Positions 47,530 through 60,472 of a stretch of 64,000 bases of DNA are shown here, in pieces. The first letter of the stretch is position 1; each line of letters begins with the position of its first letter. Location: contig NC_133914.1 of assembly GCF_964199755.1 (NCBI RefSeq), forward strand, positions 4,109,868-4,173,867, in the 5' to 3' direction. This DNA comes from Larus michahellis. Lineage: Eukaryota > Chordata > Aves > Charadriiformes > Laridae. Under the pieces are notes generated by a model. It searched no databases. It was not told where the DNA came from and saw only the letters and a list, made by a program, of their open reading frames with translations. Both the position numbers and the translations under genes were made by a program.

Positions 47530-49194
47530 GTTACTGTACCTTTCACGTCGGTACTCGTGCGTTTCTTTTCAGTTTGGTTTTATTTTGGCTACAGGTTAAA
47601 CGTCACCCTACGTAGAGATTGTGAGTCACTTCCAGCTCAGAGAACCTGAGTCAGTTGTACTTGCTGCTGCAGCCTGACACAAAGATCTTAACACCTTAGA
47701 TTGCTGCCGCTAATCAGAGGCTCACAGGACTTATCTGAATATCCTACAGCACAGTAGTGACAGGTACCTCTCAAGCATTCCTCTGTGTGGTAAGAACAGC
47801 AGCCTTGGGGGAGGGACAGCTTCAGCCAGACATGAGAGTGAAAAACGAACCCCTGGTACAAAGACTACCCGGTCGGTTATGGACCAGGATATAGAGGGGC
47901 AGTGGAAAAGCCTGCCCTGTAGGAGGGTCCCCTATACACCCCTATACCTGCTATGGGTGCAGAAAGGAGGAAACTAATGTAGAGCAGTGGGGATTGAGTT
48001 ACTGGTCACGGAGAGCCTGTGGAAAGGGCTGGTTTGCATGAGTGGTGGTTCCAGTATTTGAGTTGCCCAGGGTCTAGCTCTGGTCAGAGGGGTCTGGGAA
48101 GTGCTCTGGGCATCCTGCTCCCTTCCACAGCAACTGCGCCTTTGCAATCTTAATGGAAGTGGAAACTGCAACTTAAAGGCTCCCAATAAAACAATTTAAT
48201 GAGGGCTGGGTCTCTGCTAAAAGGGAACCTGCCAGAAGGCGCTGCCTCTCACAAGTGGGAGTGTCGTCAGCTGGGAGTCAAGTGGGAGCTTGTCACAGCT
48301 CAAACAGGAAGAATGTGCAGGGGAAAGGGGACTGGGGAAAGCGCAGCCCCAGCCCACGGGAGAGGGAAGAAGATGCTTTACTCAGGGTTCAGCGGAGAAG
48401 CAGCGAAGGGATAATGCTCTTCTCCGATGACATGGTGTCCTGTTGCAGCATCCAGCTCCTGGCTGCAGCAGGCTGCTGAGGAAGGGAGGGGAGGCTGGCA
48501 GCTCGGGGCTGTCGCAGGCAGGCTCAGCGTGGCTGTGAGCCTGGGCCCCGTTGGAGCTGGGGGCTGTCCAAGGGAAGGAGTTGTTCACGTACAGGAAACC
48601 CAGTAGCAGGATCTCCTGGCTGAGATGGGTCTGGCTCAGTCCCAGCATTGCAATGGCTCAAGGCCTTTAGGTTTAGCTTCACCAGGGACCGTATAACTGA
48701 GCCTGTTTCTCTCGTGGTCTAAGTTCAGTTGAAATCTCTGAGGACCAGCTGTGTGTGGAAAGCAAATTGACCCTGGCTGTTTGTCTGTCCTGCTATAGAG
48801 AATCCCTGAGTCTACCTAAGCAACTGCCCGGTAACAGTGTAAAGCTGGCGGCCTTCCCTGGGCAGGGATCAGCCTGTGTAACCTTCAGCAGAGGTGAGAA
48901 ACCAGGGCTGGGGTTTGAGCTGATACAATGCCCCTGTGTTAGAAGCCCACCTGTCTTGGGGAAAAGCATCCACCCACGAGGCAGCAGGGCTGGGCTTGGC
49001 ACCCGCTGCCAAAGGGAGGCCAAACCCCTGCCTCTGAGCTCTTCTCTGTCCCAGGTAATGGCGCAATGAAACTAAATCTGGAAAGACAACCCTCTCCTCT
49101 ATTCCCAGCCAGGGTAGGTTATAACACAGCTAACGGTGCAAGGCAGCTCCTTCCTCTTGCAGAGCTTGGGGCAAGCAGCTCTTGCTAGGAGCTG
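47530..49194. other. Gap between SH3BGRL3 and UBXN11
   Basis: Probably UBXN11 3'UTR on the right and spacer on the left. Open frames here (for example minus-strand 48382-48648) match nothing I know and lack flanking splice signals. Confidence 0.5.
48195..48200 (-). terminator. UBXN11: Possible UBXN11 poly(A) signal
   Basis: ATTAAA on the minus strand, about 1 kb past the UBXN11 stop. A plus-strand AATAAA at 48185-48190 lies beside it, so the spot may end transcripts from both sides. Confidence 0.35.
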
Positions 49195-52100
49195 TTAAGG
49201 TGTTTTCAGCCCTGTCCCCTCTTGTTGGGAGGGGTCTCTTCTCCGCAGCAGCAAGGAGGCATTGGGGATCAGGCCACATTCCTGCAGGCTCCTGGAGTTG
49301 TCTGCGTACACCCTCTGGGGGAAGGTACTGATGATCTCATACGTGTCGGAGTCTCCACCCCTAGGAAAGAACAGCACAATCTTTCCTACATACAGGATCC
49401 CCCAAGGTTTTGTTGAGATGCTCTGTCTGATCCAGCTGTGGTTAGGTAAGAGCAGAGGGAGAGACTGTTTCACAAGCACAGGCCAAGCAGAAAAAAAGGG
49501 CTTCCTGCCCAAACTGAAGACAGCTAGGCACAGAGCAGCCATTCCAGGCTGCACAGCTGCGGTGGGGAAGGAGGCTCTTGCATCCCAACAGCAGTGAGCT
49601 CATCGTGGGCTCGGACCAAGGCCAGAGCTACGGCCTGCAACAGAAGAGTGGAGAGCAACGGGGTCCCTTCAGTCATCTGGAACTGTCCCCAAAGCCCTTG
49701 GGCAGCATTGAGTGTGCTGGGACACAGAGCTGGCTGAGCAAAGGGTGGTGTTTGTCCAGCAGCAGCTCCGTCAGCCAAGCTGAAGGCTGCAGCTCAACTT
49801 CAGGCTGCACCAATGCCTTGGGAATGGGCGAGTGCTGCTGAGCAGCTGGAAGGAGGCAAAGGCAGTGATGGACCTGGGTCAGATAGCAATCTCGAGAGGA
49901 CAAAAGAGGCTTATCTCTGCTGCTGCATCAGCTTTTTGGGAAAGGTGGGGATTAAATGCTCTGAGCTAAGTGTCACCCTGGCAGTGCTGCACAGAGAGTG
50001 AATCTGGTGGTGGAGCTAAAGCAGCAGAAGGGTGCCCAGCAGCTCCTGGGGCTGGGACTGTCACCCTCAGCCTGCTCAGCTCAGGCTGATCTGTGTGAAG
50101 CAGAGCGCCAGGGCCTTCAGCCACCGCTGAGAAACTTTCCCTGGGGCTCTGTGGAGCCGGTAGGGAAGAAGGGGAGGAAGCCCTAGGCCTACCTGGCATG
50201 GGCGAGGTGCTGGCGCAGGTCCCCTATGGTCTCTGTGAACAGCATCTTTACGATGTACGTCTGCTCCCCGCTCTCAGATTTGATGCGGAGGGTGCAGATA
50301 TCAGGGGCAGAAGCTTCATCCATCTTCACCCTGGAGGTTAGAAAACCTCCTCAGCTGAGGAGTGAGGGCTCTGCTGGTGGCAGAGCCCCTGGGCTGATCA
50401 CCCAGGGTGATCTGAACAGGGGAGAGGTGTTCCACGTTTGGGAATGTCCTTGAGATGAACAAGGCCCTGTCTGGTTGCAGGCGAGCAGACCAACTCATGG
50501 ACCAAACTGCTACTTTGTTTTCACTGCTTAAAGGTGCCTCAGAAGGAGGGTTGCTGACCTTTTTTAGCTTTTTCATTTTAGATCAGGGCTGACTGATAAG
50601 TACTTCGCCCTACTTTTTTGATTAAAAATAATCTGTGTGGGGGTGTTTCATTAGCTATTTGGGTCTTGCCTTGCCAGAAGACTATGAGTGGAAAGTGTTG
50701 TTAGTGTGACCTCCCACTTGGGCATCAGTTTCCTGTAGGAATTCTCCCATTTAACATGACCACAAACAGCTTTTTAGATAGTTTCAAACTCTTAGGCCTT
50801 GGCTTGCTGTCGGGAAAAGTATTTCACAGCAATGAGTAAGTAATATTTTGAACAACAGAAGCTTTTGTTAGAGATGTAAAAGATGGCAGGCTTACCATGA
50901 ACAATTTGGTAGTCTTCCCAAAAGACCAAACTTGGCCTTTTTTTCTGATTATTTCTAAGGTATCAAAGGGGTGAGTCCATTTACTTCCTCAACTAAACCC
51001 CTTGAAATAAACCCTCAGTGAAGAAATAGGAGGAAGATGAGAGCCTGACAGGGCAGGGATGAAGGGGCCTGTACCTCTCCAGGGCAGACAGCCTGGGTGC
51101 CTCCACCAGGATCTCTTGGCTGCTCCACACCCCACCAGCACCCTGAAAGCAAACCAGGTGAGTGTCACCGCTGCCTGCTCTGCACGGAGAGCAACCAGTG
51201 CCAGGAAAGCCCAGGAGCAGGTGCCAAAGTGCTACGTGTGCTCTGGTGGAGCCTCTCTGGGAGGAGGAGGTTACACAGAGCCGAGAGGCCTGAGGAGGGG
51301 GTGCTGGTGCTGTGCAGGGCGCTGAGCCCAGGGAATTGCTGCCAGCCTCATCCTGTGGGTGTTTGGGGGGGTTCACTTGTACCTGCTGTGCTGCTCTGGC
51401 TGAGCCTTGGGCACCAGTCACTTCTCCTCCGTGTTTTGAGGACTTTGAAAACTTGTTGAGAAGCTGCTCCAAGGAGACTTTGGGACCTGCCGGAGCAGAG
51501 GGGAGATGTGTCCATGTGCGACCTTTTTGACAAAACCATTTTCCCCCAGAATAGGGTGATTTGGTGAAACAAAAGAGCACAACAGCCGACAGGGAGAGCT
51601 CTAACCTCCCCTAGCTAGGCTGAGATTGTTCTCATCTTCCCCATCGAAGCTTGTCCCACTTTCTGGCCTGGTAAATGTTTGTTTGTCAACATCAACAGTG
51701 AGCAACTGTGCAGCCTCTTCAGCACGCAGCTGGGATGCACAACTGGTAGAAACTAGGTCAGCCCTGCGTGGACAGGGAAAACTGAAACTATGACAACTTT
51801 AACGGGCTTGGAAAATTTTTCATCTTTTTAGGGTGTATTTGTAGGCGTCCGTTCCTTTTTCTGTGGTGGCACTGGGCAATTATGGTTTTTTACTACTTGG
51901 ATAAAGGAAACATTTAGCACAACTTCTGTTTGTGAATGGCCTTGAGATGAATGAGCAAGTAGTACAGTTTTATACAAATAGGAAGATGTTGCTGATGGGC
52001 AATGCATGTTTGGATTGTTTAGTTATGCATGCACAAACCCACTATTTTCTGTCTACGTGACTGCATTTGACTTTCCAACCCTGACAGGTATTTCTTACAC

Positions 52101-55100
52101 AGACTGATAGAGTCTAGAAGCAAAACGAGGAATCTGTGGCCTTACTTTATGTCCCATATTTTCTTAGGAAAGTCTGAAGAGGAATTGTCCCATATTCAGT
52201 ACAGTTAAGATCAGTCTGGCTTGAAGGTGTCCGCCTTTATGGAACGAGCTTGTAGGAGAACCGAAGGTTGTTTGCAAGCTACCCCAGCCCAGATCTGCAG
52301 GGTTCCCCTCCTACCAGCTGGACTGCCCCGGTAAGGTTTTGATTCTCCTCTGTGGGAGTTAGCTGCAGTTTTGAGGCAGGCTTAAGAATTTACCTGGTAT
52401 CTCCGTGGTTTCCTGCACCTCGCTTGATTTTGAATGGCCAACCACTTGGCCATGGCCAGGAAAACTCCCTGGAAGGTGTCTCTCCTGAAATACCATGTCC
52501 CTTCTGTCAGTGACCTGTTGGATTAAGGCCACCTGCCATAAGCAAATCTGACTGTTGTACAAGCGTGTTCTCACTGTATCAGAGCGAAATAAACCACGGC
52601 ACCAATAAGCAAGAGTTGTAAACCCTAAATGAAACCGAGAGAGCTGCTTCCTCAGAAACTGCTCCGACTGTCCAGACTCTGCTTGCACTTGACCTTTCCT
52701 CTGTCTCTGCTTCTGCACTTGAAAACGCTTTCCAGGTGGAAAGTGATGCGAAAGCAGCACGTTGGGGGTGGAGAGGGATTTGGCAGTAAGAAGCTGCAGC
52801 GGGGACTGTCAGATGGCTCTGACACACCAAGGATGGCAGAGTGCTACCTTGAGGCCCCCAGCAGTGGGGAAAGCTGTATAAATAGGGGCAGACTTCCTGT
52901 CTGGGTTCCACTTATGTTATTCTTACACCTGGCTGGCCATCTCTCAGGCGGATGCGCTCTGTGTCCGTATTTACCCCAGGTTACTGTACTGTCCCGTGGC
53001 TTCCATATGTGGCCAGCTGTGCACAGACACAAGAACCTTGCACGTTTCCTTCCTCTTCCACCTGACTTTCTAACTACCACACCTACCAGCCCGCTCTGGC
53101 TGTCCTGACCTCATCCTCACCCGTGCAGTTGTGCCCTGCTTTCTTCATGGCAGTGGGTAGGTGCACCCTTCTGGTTGTGCCTACTTACATTTCGGATGCA
53201 CTCGAAGACCTAGATTAAGATCCCCTGAGGCTCTCTGCCTGAAAATGTGGCCTTGGCTTTTTGCCAGTTCTGAGAAAACAAAAAGTGGGGCCCAAAAGAA
53301 CCTCAGGTGGCCAAATCCATTTAAATTGTAGAAAAATAAACTCTCCCGGCATCCTCCTTGAGAGATACTTGTTCAAGCTGTTTTTAAAAGCTTTTCCGGG
53401 GGGAACTATTTAAGAACTTTTTTTTTTTTCTCCTTTTTGTTACACAGCTCTTGAGAGGCTGCACGTACTACTTCTACAAAGCTTGCTATGCTCTTAGAAG
53501 TCTTGTTCCCAGCCAAGATTCACTGAGGCAGAGAAACCGTTCAGTCCTGGTGCCAAAATGCTCACTTACTTCCTGTAATGGCTCTAGCAGGTGTGCTCCC
53601 AGCCACCCTCTCCCTGAGAGAAACATACACAGAATTAAGCTGCATGTATGCTGTATTCAGAAACCTCAAACTTAATTTGCTGTGGAGAGCATCCAGCAGA
53701 CTGGTGAAAGAAACGTGAACCATTTTCTTGGGAGGCAAGAGAGCGGTTTCATCCAAAAAGGTGATAAACAGGGTTTTGCGCTGCTTACTTGCAAAGGGAC
53801 GCCATCTGGGTAGCGCATCTGCAACTCTGAAGGGAAATAGCCATCCATAATATCCTGCAGGCATTGCTGAAACAAAATGAGAGCTCGTGGTCATACCTCA
53901 GACTTTCTATTTATCTCATGACAGATACGTTCCTTCTGGGATGTTCCTATTTGAGTTGTTATTGCCGTGCAGAAAAGTCTGCAAAAAAAGACCCAGAATC
54001 TCCATCTCTAAAAATTATTAGACAATGATATAGAAGTCTTTAAAGGCACCACGGGAATGGCAGGTGAGAAGCTGGAGGTCTCAATAGCTGCTCCTTTTTG
54101 TGACTGGGACAAGCTCACAAGCTCTATTCCTACACGTGCCCTTTCCTGAGGCTTAGTGAATGACAGCAGGATGGTTCTAAGTCTCAGTCCTGTACAGACC
54201 TTTCCATACCTGTGTGGATGGGTCCTCATAGGGCCGAAAGGGTCCGCCGAACATGACGATCCCGTTTTGATACAGCGTAAGAGGGAGAGGTTCTGGCTGT
54301 CTCAGCCGAGCACCCCCAGGCATGTGCTCGATTTGAGAAATGCCTTCTCCAGCCAGCACATTCAAATCTTTCACGTTTTCCAAGATTAAATCAAAATCAA
54401 TCTGGTGTTTGGAAACAACTGCTTCACCTGTGGCAAAGGGATTAGAGTTACATGGGGAAGGGGGTGCCAGCTAAGCAACTTCCACCTCTGTGTGGATGCA
54501 TTTGAGGTGCATATGAGTCCTAGCGCTTTGGGACTGTCTGTGCTGCCTCTCCACACTTCGCCTTTCGCTCTTTTGCAAAGTGTGGTGCAATACCGTTGCT
54601 GTGGTGCGGCGTTGCCAGGTTTACATGGGTGTGTGTGAAACCACAAGGGCAGGGCAGCAGGGAAACAACCCTCTTGCTACAAGTTCATGTAACTCCAGAG
54701 CCAGCTACAGAGCAGCCAGCTCTTTAGAGACCACACTCGGCTCCTTGTCGTTGGTTGTAATTTCAAGAGCGTTGTGTCGTCCCTTAATGCAGTGCTGTAA
54801 AATGCACAGAGTGAGGAACTCGACTAGTTGGATTAACTAGATTGGATAAGTGGATCAGGGCAGGCTCGCTGTAGAAATGCCAGGGTAAACACAGCCGGCT
54901 GCTCGCCACCAGCAGATTGCTCGCTTTTGCTGGGGCGCTGCTGAGGATGTTTATCTGGGTGCTTGAGGAGGGTGGTAGGGTGAAGCAGTAAAAGACGTTG
55001 TGATGGGACAGAATGAAATCAGAAGAGGAAATGAAAGAAGAGATGTAGGCAGAGGTAAAGGCTTTGGTATCTTCTGTTCTGCTTTTTTATGATTTGATAA

Positions 55101-58100
55101 TGGGGGGCAGGGGAAACCTCCCTTAAAAAGGGTGAGCTGAAAACATTATAAATTATTTCTACTGCTTCCGTCGTCTTCTACCCTCCTGCATCTAAGGGAG
55201 GGAAAGATTAGTTAGCCAATACTTGCATGGTGGTTAGGAAGCAGCATTAACTGTACAGGCCAAATATTATTCTCTTTTTTTTCTCCATTACCACTTCCTA
55301 AGAAGCCATTGCCAAATATGTTTGGACACCATACAGCACAATCGGGCCTCAATTAAACCACTCACGTGGTGGTTGGGAGGAAGGGCAAACAATACTCTCT
55401 GATGGAGCCAGACAATATGGGTAAGTTACTACAGCTACTATATAAACAAAGCATCTGATTCCATTTTCCACCCATTTTACGTCAATGTTATTAGAGCAAT
55501 CAAGCTTCAAACATTTAGAGTATGGGAACTCTTCAGGAAGCAGCTGCTGCGAGGGTATCCTTCCAAATGGCTGAGCCACCGGGTTCTTTCCTCTTCCCCT
55601 AGATGAGGCTTACAAAATTTAGGTGTATAAAATACCAACGTTCTGCCTGGCTTAGCTCCTGTTAAATTGCTCTATGTCTGTGTCCCTGAGATGGACTGGT
55701 GTGAAGACCTCAGTACAGGATCACAGATTCTGAAGACCCAAATTGTGGGTCTTGGATGCCTCTCTACTCTGGGGGAGTATCATACCTTCTCTAAGCATGC
55801 AGCAGGAGCTAGGATAGCTGCTTCAGCAAAGAGTGCTGGTGCTTTACCTGGCTTCCAGAGGCTCCTTGCTGGCAGCTCTTCTTCATCCTTGTGCGATTCT
55901 AAATCTTCCAGCTGTTCATGTCTCTCTCCAACCCAAATCAGACCATAGTCATTTAAAAACTGCTGTAAGAGGCAAGTAAAAGTCAGTGGTGTAGACCAGA
56001 GCTTTAGAAAATTAGAAACAGAAGCGTGAGAGTCGTCAGTTGTGACCATGAGAAGCAGAAGGAGAGGTGAAAGAGGAGGTTTGTCTTGAGTTTTTTTGGC
56101 CCTGGCAGACAGACAATGTCACTGGTAGGGTAGTAGTAGCAGCTCTACTAGTAGTAGGCAAAAGGGAGAATGAAAGTATCTGTAGTGACCCAGTAATCTC
56201 CCAAGGCTGTAGTAGCTGTAAAGAATATTTCTGCAGTCCTAGAAATCAAAATGAAGAGGCTTGCAGGAGGCACAAATGTTTGTGTATTAAAAAAAAACCT
56301 CTAACTGCCCTGTAGCTCACATCCAACCTGTTCTTTCTTTTCAGAGGTGTGAGGTGAAGAATTGTGATGATCAAAGTGGCAGCTTGAAAAGGACCAAGCA
56401 GCTTGGGACTGCAACGATCTCAAACCAAAGCTGCAGATGGCTTAGGGCAAGTGTCTCACCTCCATCTCCCAGACCTGGGTCTGCAGCTGAAGGCACCTAC
56501 TTTCCAGTTCCTCCACTGTGGATGAGTCAGGAGCATCTGAAATGGAAGACTTGTTTTTTCTATGCACAGCCTTAAAGAAGAGCTATAGATAACCCCTGTA
56601 CGCAGCGCAGGTGCCCCAGCAGTACCCGCCTGTACCGTTAAGTGAACTCAAGCCCGTACGACACAGGAGCTGAACATGAGCTCTGCGGGCTGGTCCCTGG
56701 CAATTCAACCTGCAGCAGTTGGATAAAGATGCTGATAGACTAGAAGATAGTTGCGAGTGATACTGGTGAAGTTTTATGCTGTGGGAAGCTTATGTGAGCA
56801 GTGCTGTTTGCAATTATACAATGAGAATTGCTTGGCTTACTCAGTCTTAAGGGACCTATTAAAAAAAATGAGCAGGTGTCCACTGAAGCATGATCCAGAA
56901 ACCTAGGCTGAATGGCTAGAATGATGCACGATGAGGTACAAAACACATGTTTGTGGTTTGACAGGCATGTTCTTGTTATGTGCTCAGGAAATGGAGAACT
57001 TGCCACAGCTTTGTGCTAACAAAGTACTTCAGGCATTGTAGGAAACGTGTCAGGGCTCAGCTGGAGAGCTGCTGGATTCCAAGAAACGGAATGGGGGGAA
57101 AGACCTTCAGTGACTCACTCAAAGCTGGGTTCAATTTAGAGTTAGGCTGCCTTACAGGACAAGTGAGCCTGGACCTGTAATACCGTTGGAGACTCCGAGT
57201 AGATTTTTGGTTGTGCTTAGCTGTGAGTAGCTCTGTTTTTCCAGCCTGTTTGAACTCTGCGGTATTTTTTTTTTTTTACGTTCTTTTTTTTCTGACCATC
57301 CTCAGATATCTGTGGGGTTGGTGTGTGCTCATGGAAACTTAGTAACCCACAGAAAATAGGTCAGGAAATAATTTGCACTGCACCAGAAAAGCTGCCTAAA
57401 AGCCACAAGTATATCGTGCGGCTCTGCTTTGGCAAACAGTACCACGTGTGTGCAACTGATACCACTCACCGAAGAGGCTCCTGGGCTTTTAAGGCAAGGA
57501 TGGCTCAGAGAGGTCTCCAAGCCTTCTCTGTTGCAGTACCAGGAGCTCTGTAGCTCTCCCCAAGGTAGGAGCAAGGTGCCAAGGGTAGAACAATTTTTAC
57601 CTTCTCCTTTCTGAAGAGTCTTCATCTTTTCTTCAAGTTCAGCAATCCTCTTATCCTTGAGGACCAGAACAGATAATGACCTTGTTTAGTTCCTTGGCCT
57701 TCAGAACCTTGAGGCACCGTTTGCATAATTAGTCCTGGCTTGTTGAGTCAGTGGTGCACGTACTCTCACCCCACTCGGAGACAGGCAAAATAAGGGTCAG
57801 AAAGGCTGTATCACCTCACAGGTACCTTAATTAGACTCAAATGAGGGGTGGGATATAAATACACAGCTCCAAGAATAGGAAAGGGATGTGCTGACCTATC
57901 TCCCCCTTCTCCATCTGCACAAAAGGTGTAGGCAGCCACGCGGACTTGTGCCCCCTGTGCTTCCTGCTCAGGCACAGCTCGTGCTCTGACCTGCGGTAAG
58001 TGGCTGATCTAGAAATGAAACCAGCATCTCTGCAGCTGCCTCTTAAAAAAAAAAAAAAAAAAAAAAAGTATTCATTCTAAGCTGCAGGACCACAAAGATG

Positions 58101-60068
58101 TCTGCTCCAGGATGACCCTACTGTGTGAGCAGCTGTTGTTTCGGAAAGGAAAAGGAAGAAAAGAAAGGTCTGAAGCCAAACAGCTAATGATATCAGTGAA
58201 AGGGTGCTGAGAGTCTTTAAGAAGTCACAGCAGGGACTGTCCACTCTCCCACCCCAAGGACTGATACAGTTGCTCTGTTGCTTTGCAAAGGCTTGTTTGT
58301 GTGAGCAGGCTACAGATTCACTTGGTTTAGCCCAAACTAGGTCTGAGCAGGTGTGACGCTCCTGTGGCTTCAATCATTAAAGTAGGGCACAGAGTGGGTT
58401 CAGTAAGGGGCAGGATTTTTACCTTCAGTTGAATTTCTTGTGCTTGTTTCTTTATTTTTTGTCCCAACAGAGTGATTTTTTGCATTATGGAGGACATGGG
58501 GTCCATGTCAGTGTGATCTGCACCTGAAAGCACAAATACAATGTGTTAGCTCTCTAAAATGGCGATCGGTATTGGAGGCTCATCTGTGCCATAGGGGACC
58601 CCACACAAGAATTCCTGTTCTGCCACAGCAGGTAGGAAAAGGGAACCTTTTGGGGGTACTGGGTAGAAATCCCTTGGCTCCTGGCTGGTAGGGACACGGC
58701 AGTGTCACCAACAGCACGCTGTGTATGCAAGAGAGGGACCACAGAAATTAACCCTGGCCTGGGGTATCGAGTCCACCAGGCTGTCACTGAGAAACTGTGA
58801 TGGCCCAGAATCCCCTAATCATTGAGGGACTTTACCCTGCATGTTCTTTTTCAGTGTTGTCCCCCTTGAGCAGGAGGGGAGGCTGCTTTGCGCTGGATTC
58901 TTTGTCCTAGGAGACAGGCTGTCACCTTCTGAGAAGAGGCATGAAGAGCATGAAAGAAAGAAAACAGGTCAGCGTTTTGGATACGACTTCTCCAAAAGCA
59001 GGTAAAGAAATACTGGGGTTGTGCTGAGGGAAAGAGAGGGCAGGAGAAAGCAGGGTGGCCCAGTCCATTCACTCCCACAAGCACTCTGACTAATTAATGA
59101 GTGTATGTGGGCACTCATTATGAGCCAGGACTCAAGGGAAGGTACAATCTCAGCAGCTGGAAAGAGCAAACACAGCATGGAGCTTGCAGAAAGAGACCAT
59201 GACGCTAGTACAGGGCATCCTGCGCTGCACAGTGAGGCAAAAAGGGGTAATATTTAGCTATTTTAACAAAAAGCACAACGCTGGGATTAACAGAAGCACC
59301 AAACTTCACTGGGAGTGGAAAGGGAGCTTTTGCTTTAAGATCTAGTAGGAAGGATGTGACCTAAAATGGAACTGTAAAAATAGATGAGGCTCAAATGTGC
59401 TCTAGGGTTTGCTGAGGATGTGAAAACCTTTTGTTACTTATCTGATTTTGGATACATGTAGGAGAGAAAGAGCTACAATCATTGCAAAACATGTAGGATG
59501 GTAAAAAAAACACCTTACCAGTGGAGGTAATGAACTTGGACCACTCTGCCCTTTTAATAAAAATAAGAGGGGATAATATGTAAAAATAAAACCTAGATTC
59601 ATTAACTTTGGGAGGATTTGCTTGATGGGCAAATTTTTAAAAATGTAATTGACAAGGCTGTCCAAAAAAGCTCCAAACTGTACTCTTTTTCTTATCAGCC
59701 CATCTTCTCAGTCCATACGCCCTTGCTTTCTGGGTGGAGTGGGTGTTTGTACACCCACAACTTGTAGTAACAATTAAAATCATTGAGTTGCAGCCTGTGG
59801 GAGCTGCCTGAGAGCAGAGGGGGGTGGCGGTGTGAAAACTCAGGTGAGTGAGGTGCAGCGGTGCAACTCTTCTCCCCTTGAAACGGAGGAAACACAAACA
59901 CGATATGAACCACGACTGACCAACACCGCTGGTACCTGCTGGGGAACGATGCGGGCCAGGAGGCAGCAGGTAAGAAATTCGGGGAGTTTTATTCGAGCTG
60001 GTGTTGTTGCAGAGCCTGTCGCCCTCACGTGCAGCCCTCTGAGACCCCAGAAGGCCGGTAGAAATCAT
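49195..60068 (-). CDS. UBXN11: UBXN11 (Socius), SEP and UBX domain protein
   Basis: Minus-strand exons read with confidence: 58928-58836, 58523-58423, 57655-57601, 56536-56460, 55962-55848, 54427-54210, 53866-53789, 52514-52394, 51486-51383, 51142-51075, 50330-50193 and 49360-49195 (stop). A candidate first coding exon, 60068-60029, has an ATG, a donor and the right phase; with it the protein is 457 residues. If it is wrong, the start may lie in the 58.8 kb exon or elsewhere. Order of parts: coiled coil (about 50-125, KITLLGQKIKKQAQEIQLK, RIAELEEKMK), NDYGLIWVGE, a SEP domain (about 190-265, PGGARLRQPEPLPLTLYQNG, YFPSELQMRYPDGVP), and a UBX domain (about 365-445, TLRIKSESGEQTYIVKM, SLQECGLIPNASLLLRRR). 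Known of the family: UBX proteins are p97/VCP cofactors; UBXN11 binds Rnd GTPases. The Gly-Pro-rich tail of human UBXN11 is absent. Confidence 0.93.
58045..58067 (+). repeat. Poly(A) tract
   Basis: A run of 23 A in a UBXN11 intron. I saw no retrocopy, SINE body or target-site duplication next to it. Confidence 0.85.
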
Positions 60069-60359
60069 CTTTTTGAGGGATCGTTGGCAAAAAGGGATTC
60101 AAAATAACGGAGGTAACCGGGTTTACCGCCCGGGGGTGCCTCTGTGTGTGGGCCCTGGGGGGGCCCGACGTGGGAGGCAGCGCCGGGGGCGGCCCAGCGT
60201 GTGCTGGGTGTGTGGGGGGGGGCAGCACCGTGTGTTGGGGGGTCCCTCGCGGTGTGTGGGGGCTCCCCACTCCGCGGGGAGGTGGGGGGTCCCAAACGGC
60301 GGGGGGCTCCCACCGCTCCCCCCTCGCTGGCGTAGCACTCACCCCGCGCTCAGCGCGCC

Positions 60360-60472
60360 GCAGCCATCTTGTTTACAGGCCGTTGCCACGGCGACGAAGC
60401 GCCGCTGACCATTGGCTCAGTCCCGGTCACGTGGAGGGCGAGGCAGCCTGAGGACTACACGTCCCAGCATGC
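60360..60472. promoter_or_regulatory. UBXN11: UBXN11 promoter with YY1, RFX, CCAAT, E-box and ZNF143 sites
   Basis: Five recognisable elements lie within about 110 bases: a YY1-type GCCATCTT at 60363-60370; an RFX X-box-like GTTGCCACGGCGAC at 60382-60395; an inverted CCAAT (ATTGG) at 60411-60415; GTCACGTG at 60426-60433; and ACTACACGTCCCAGCATGC at 60454-60472, close to the ZNF143 (SBS) consensus. A splice donor GCGGG|GTGAGT on the minus strand near 60342 marks a short non-coding UBXN11 first exon. No TATA box is seen. The arrangement is typical of a bidirectional CpG-island promoter. Confidence 0.7.

Noticed and set aside
58045-58067. Poly(A) tract as the tail of a retrocopy
   Set aside because: No gene-like or SINE-like body upstream and no flanking duplication could be seen.
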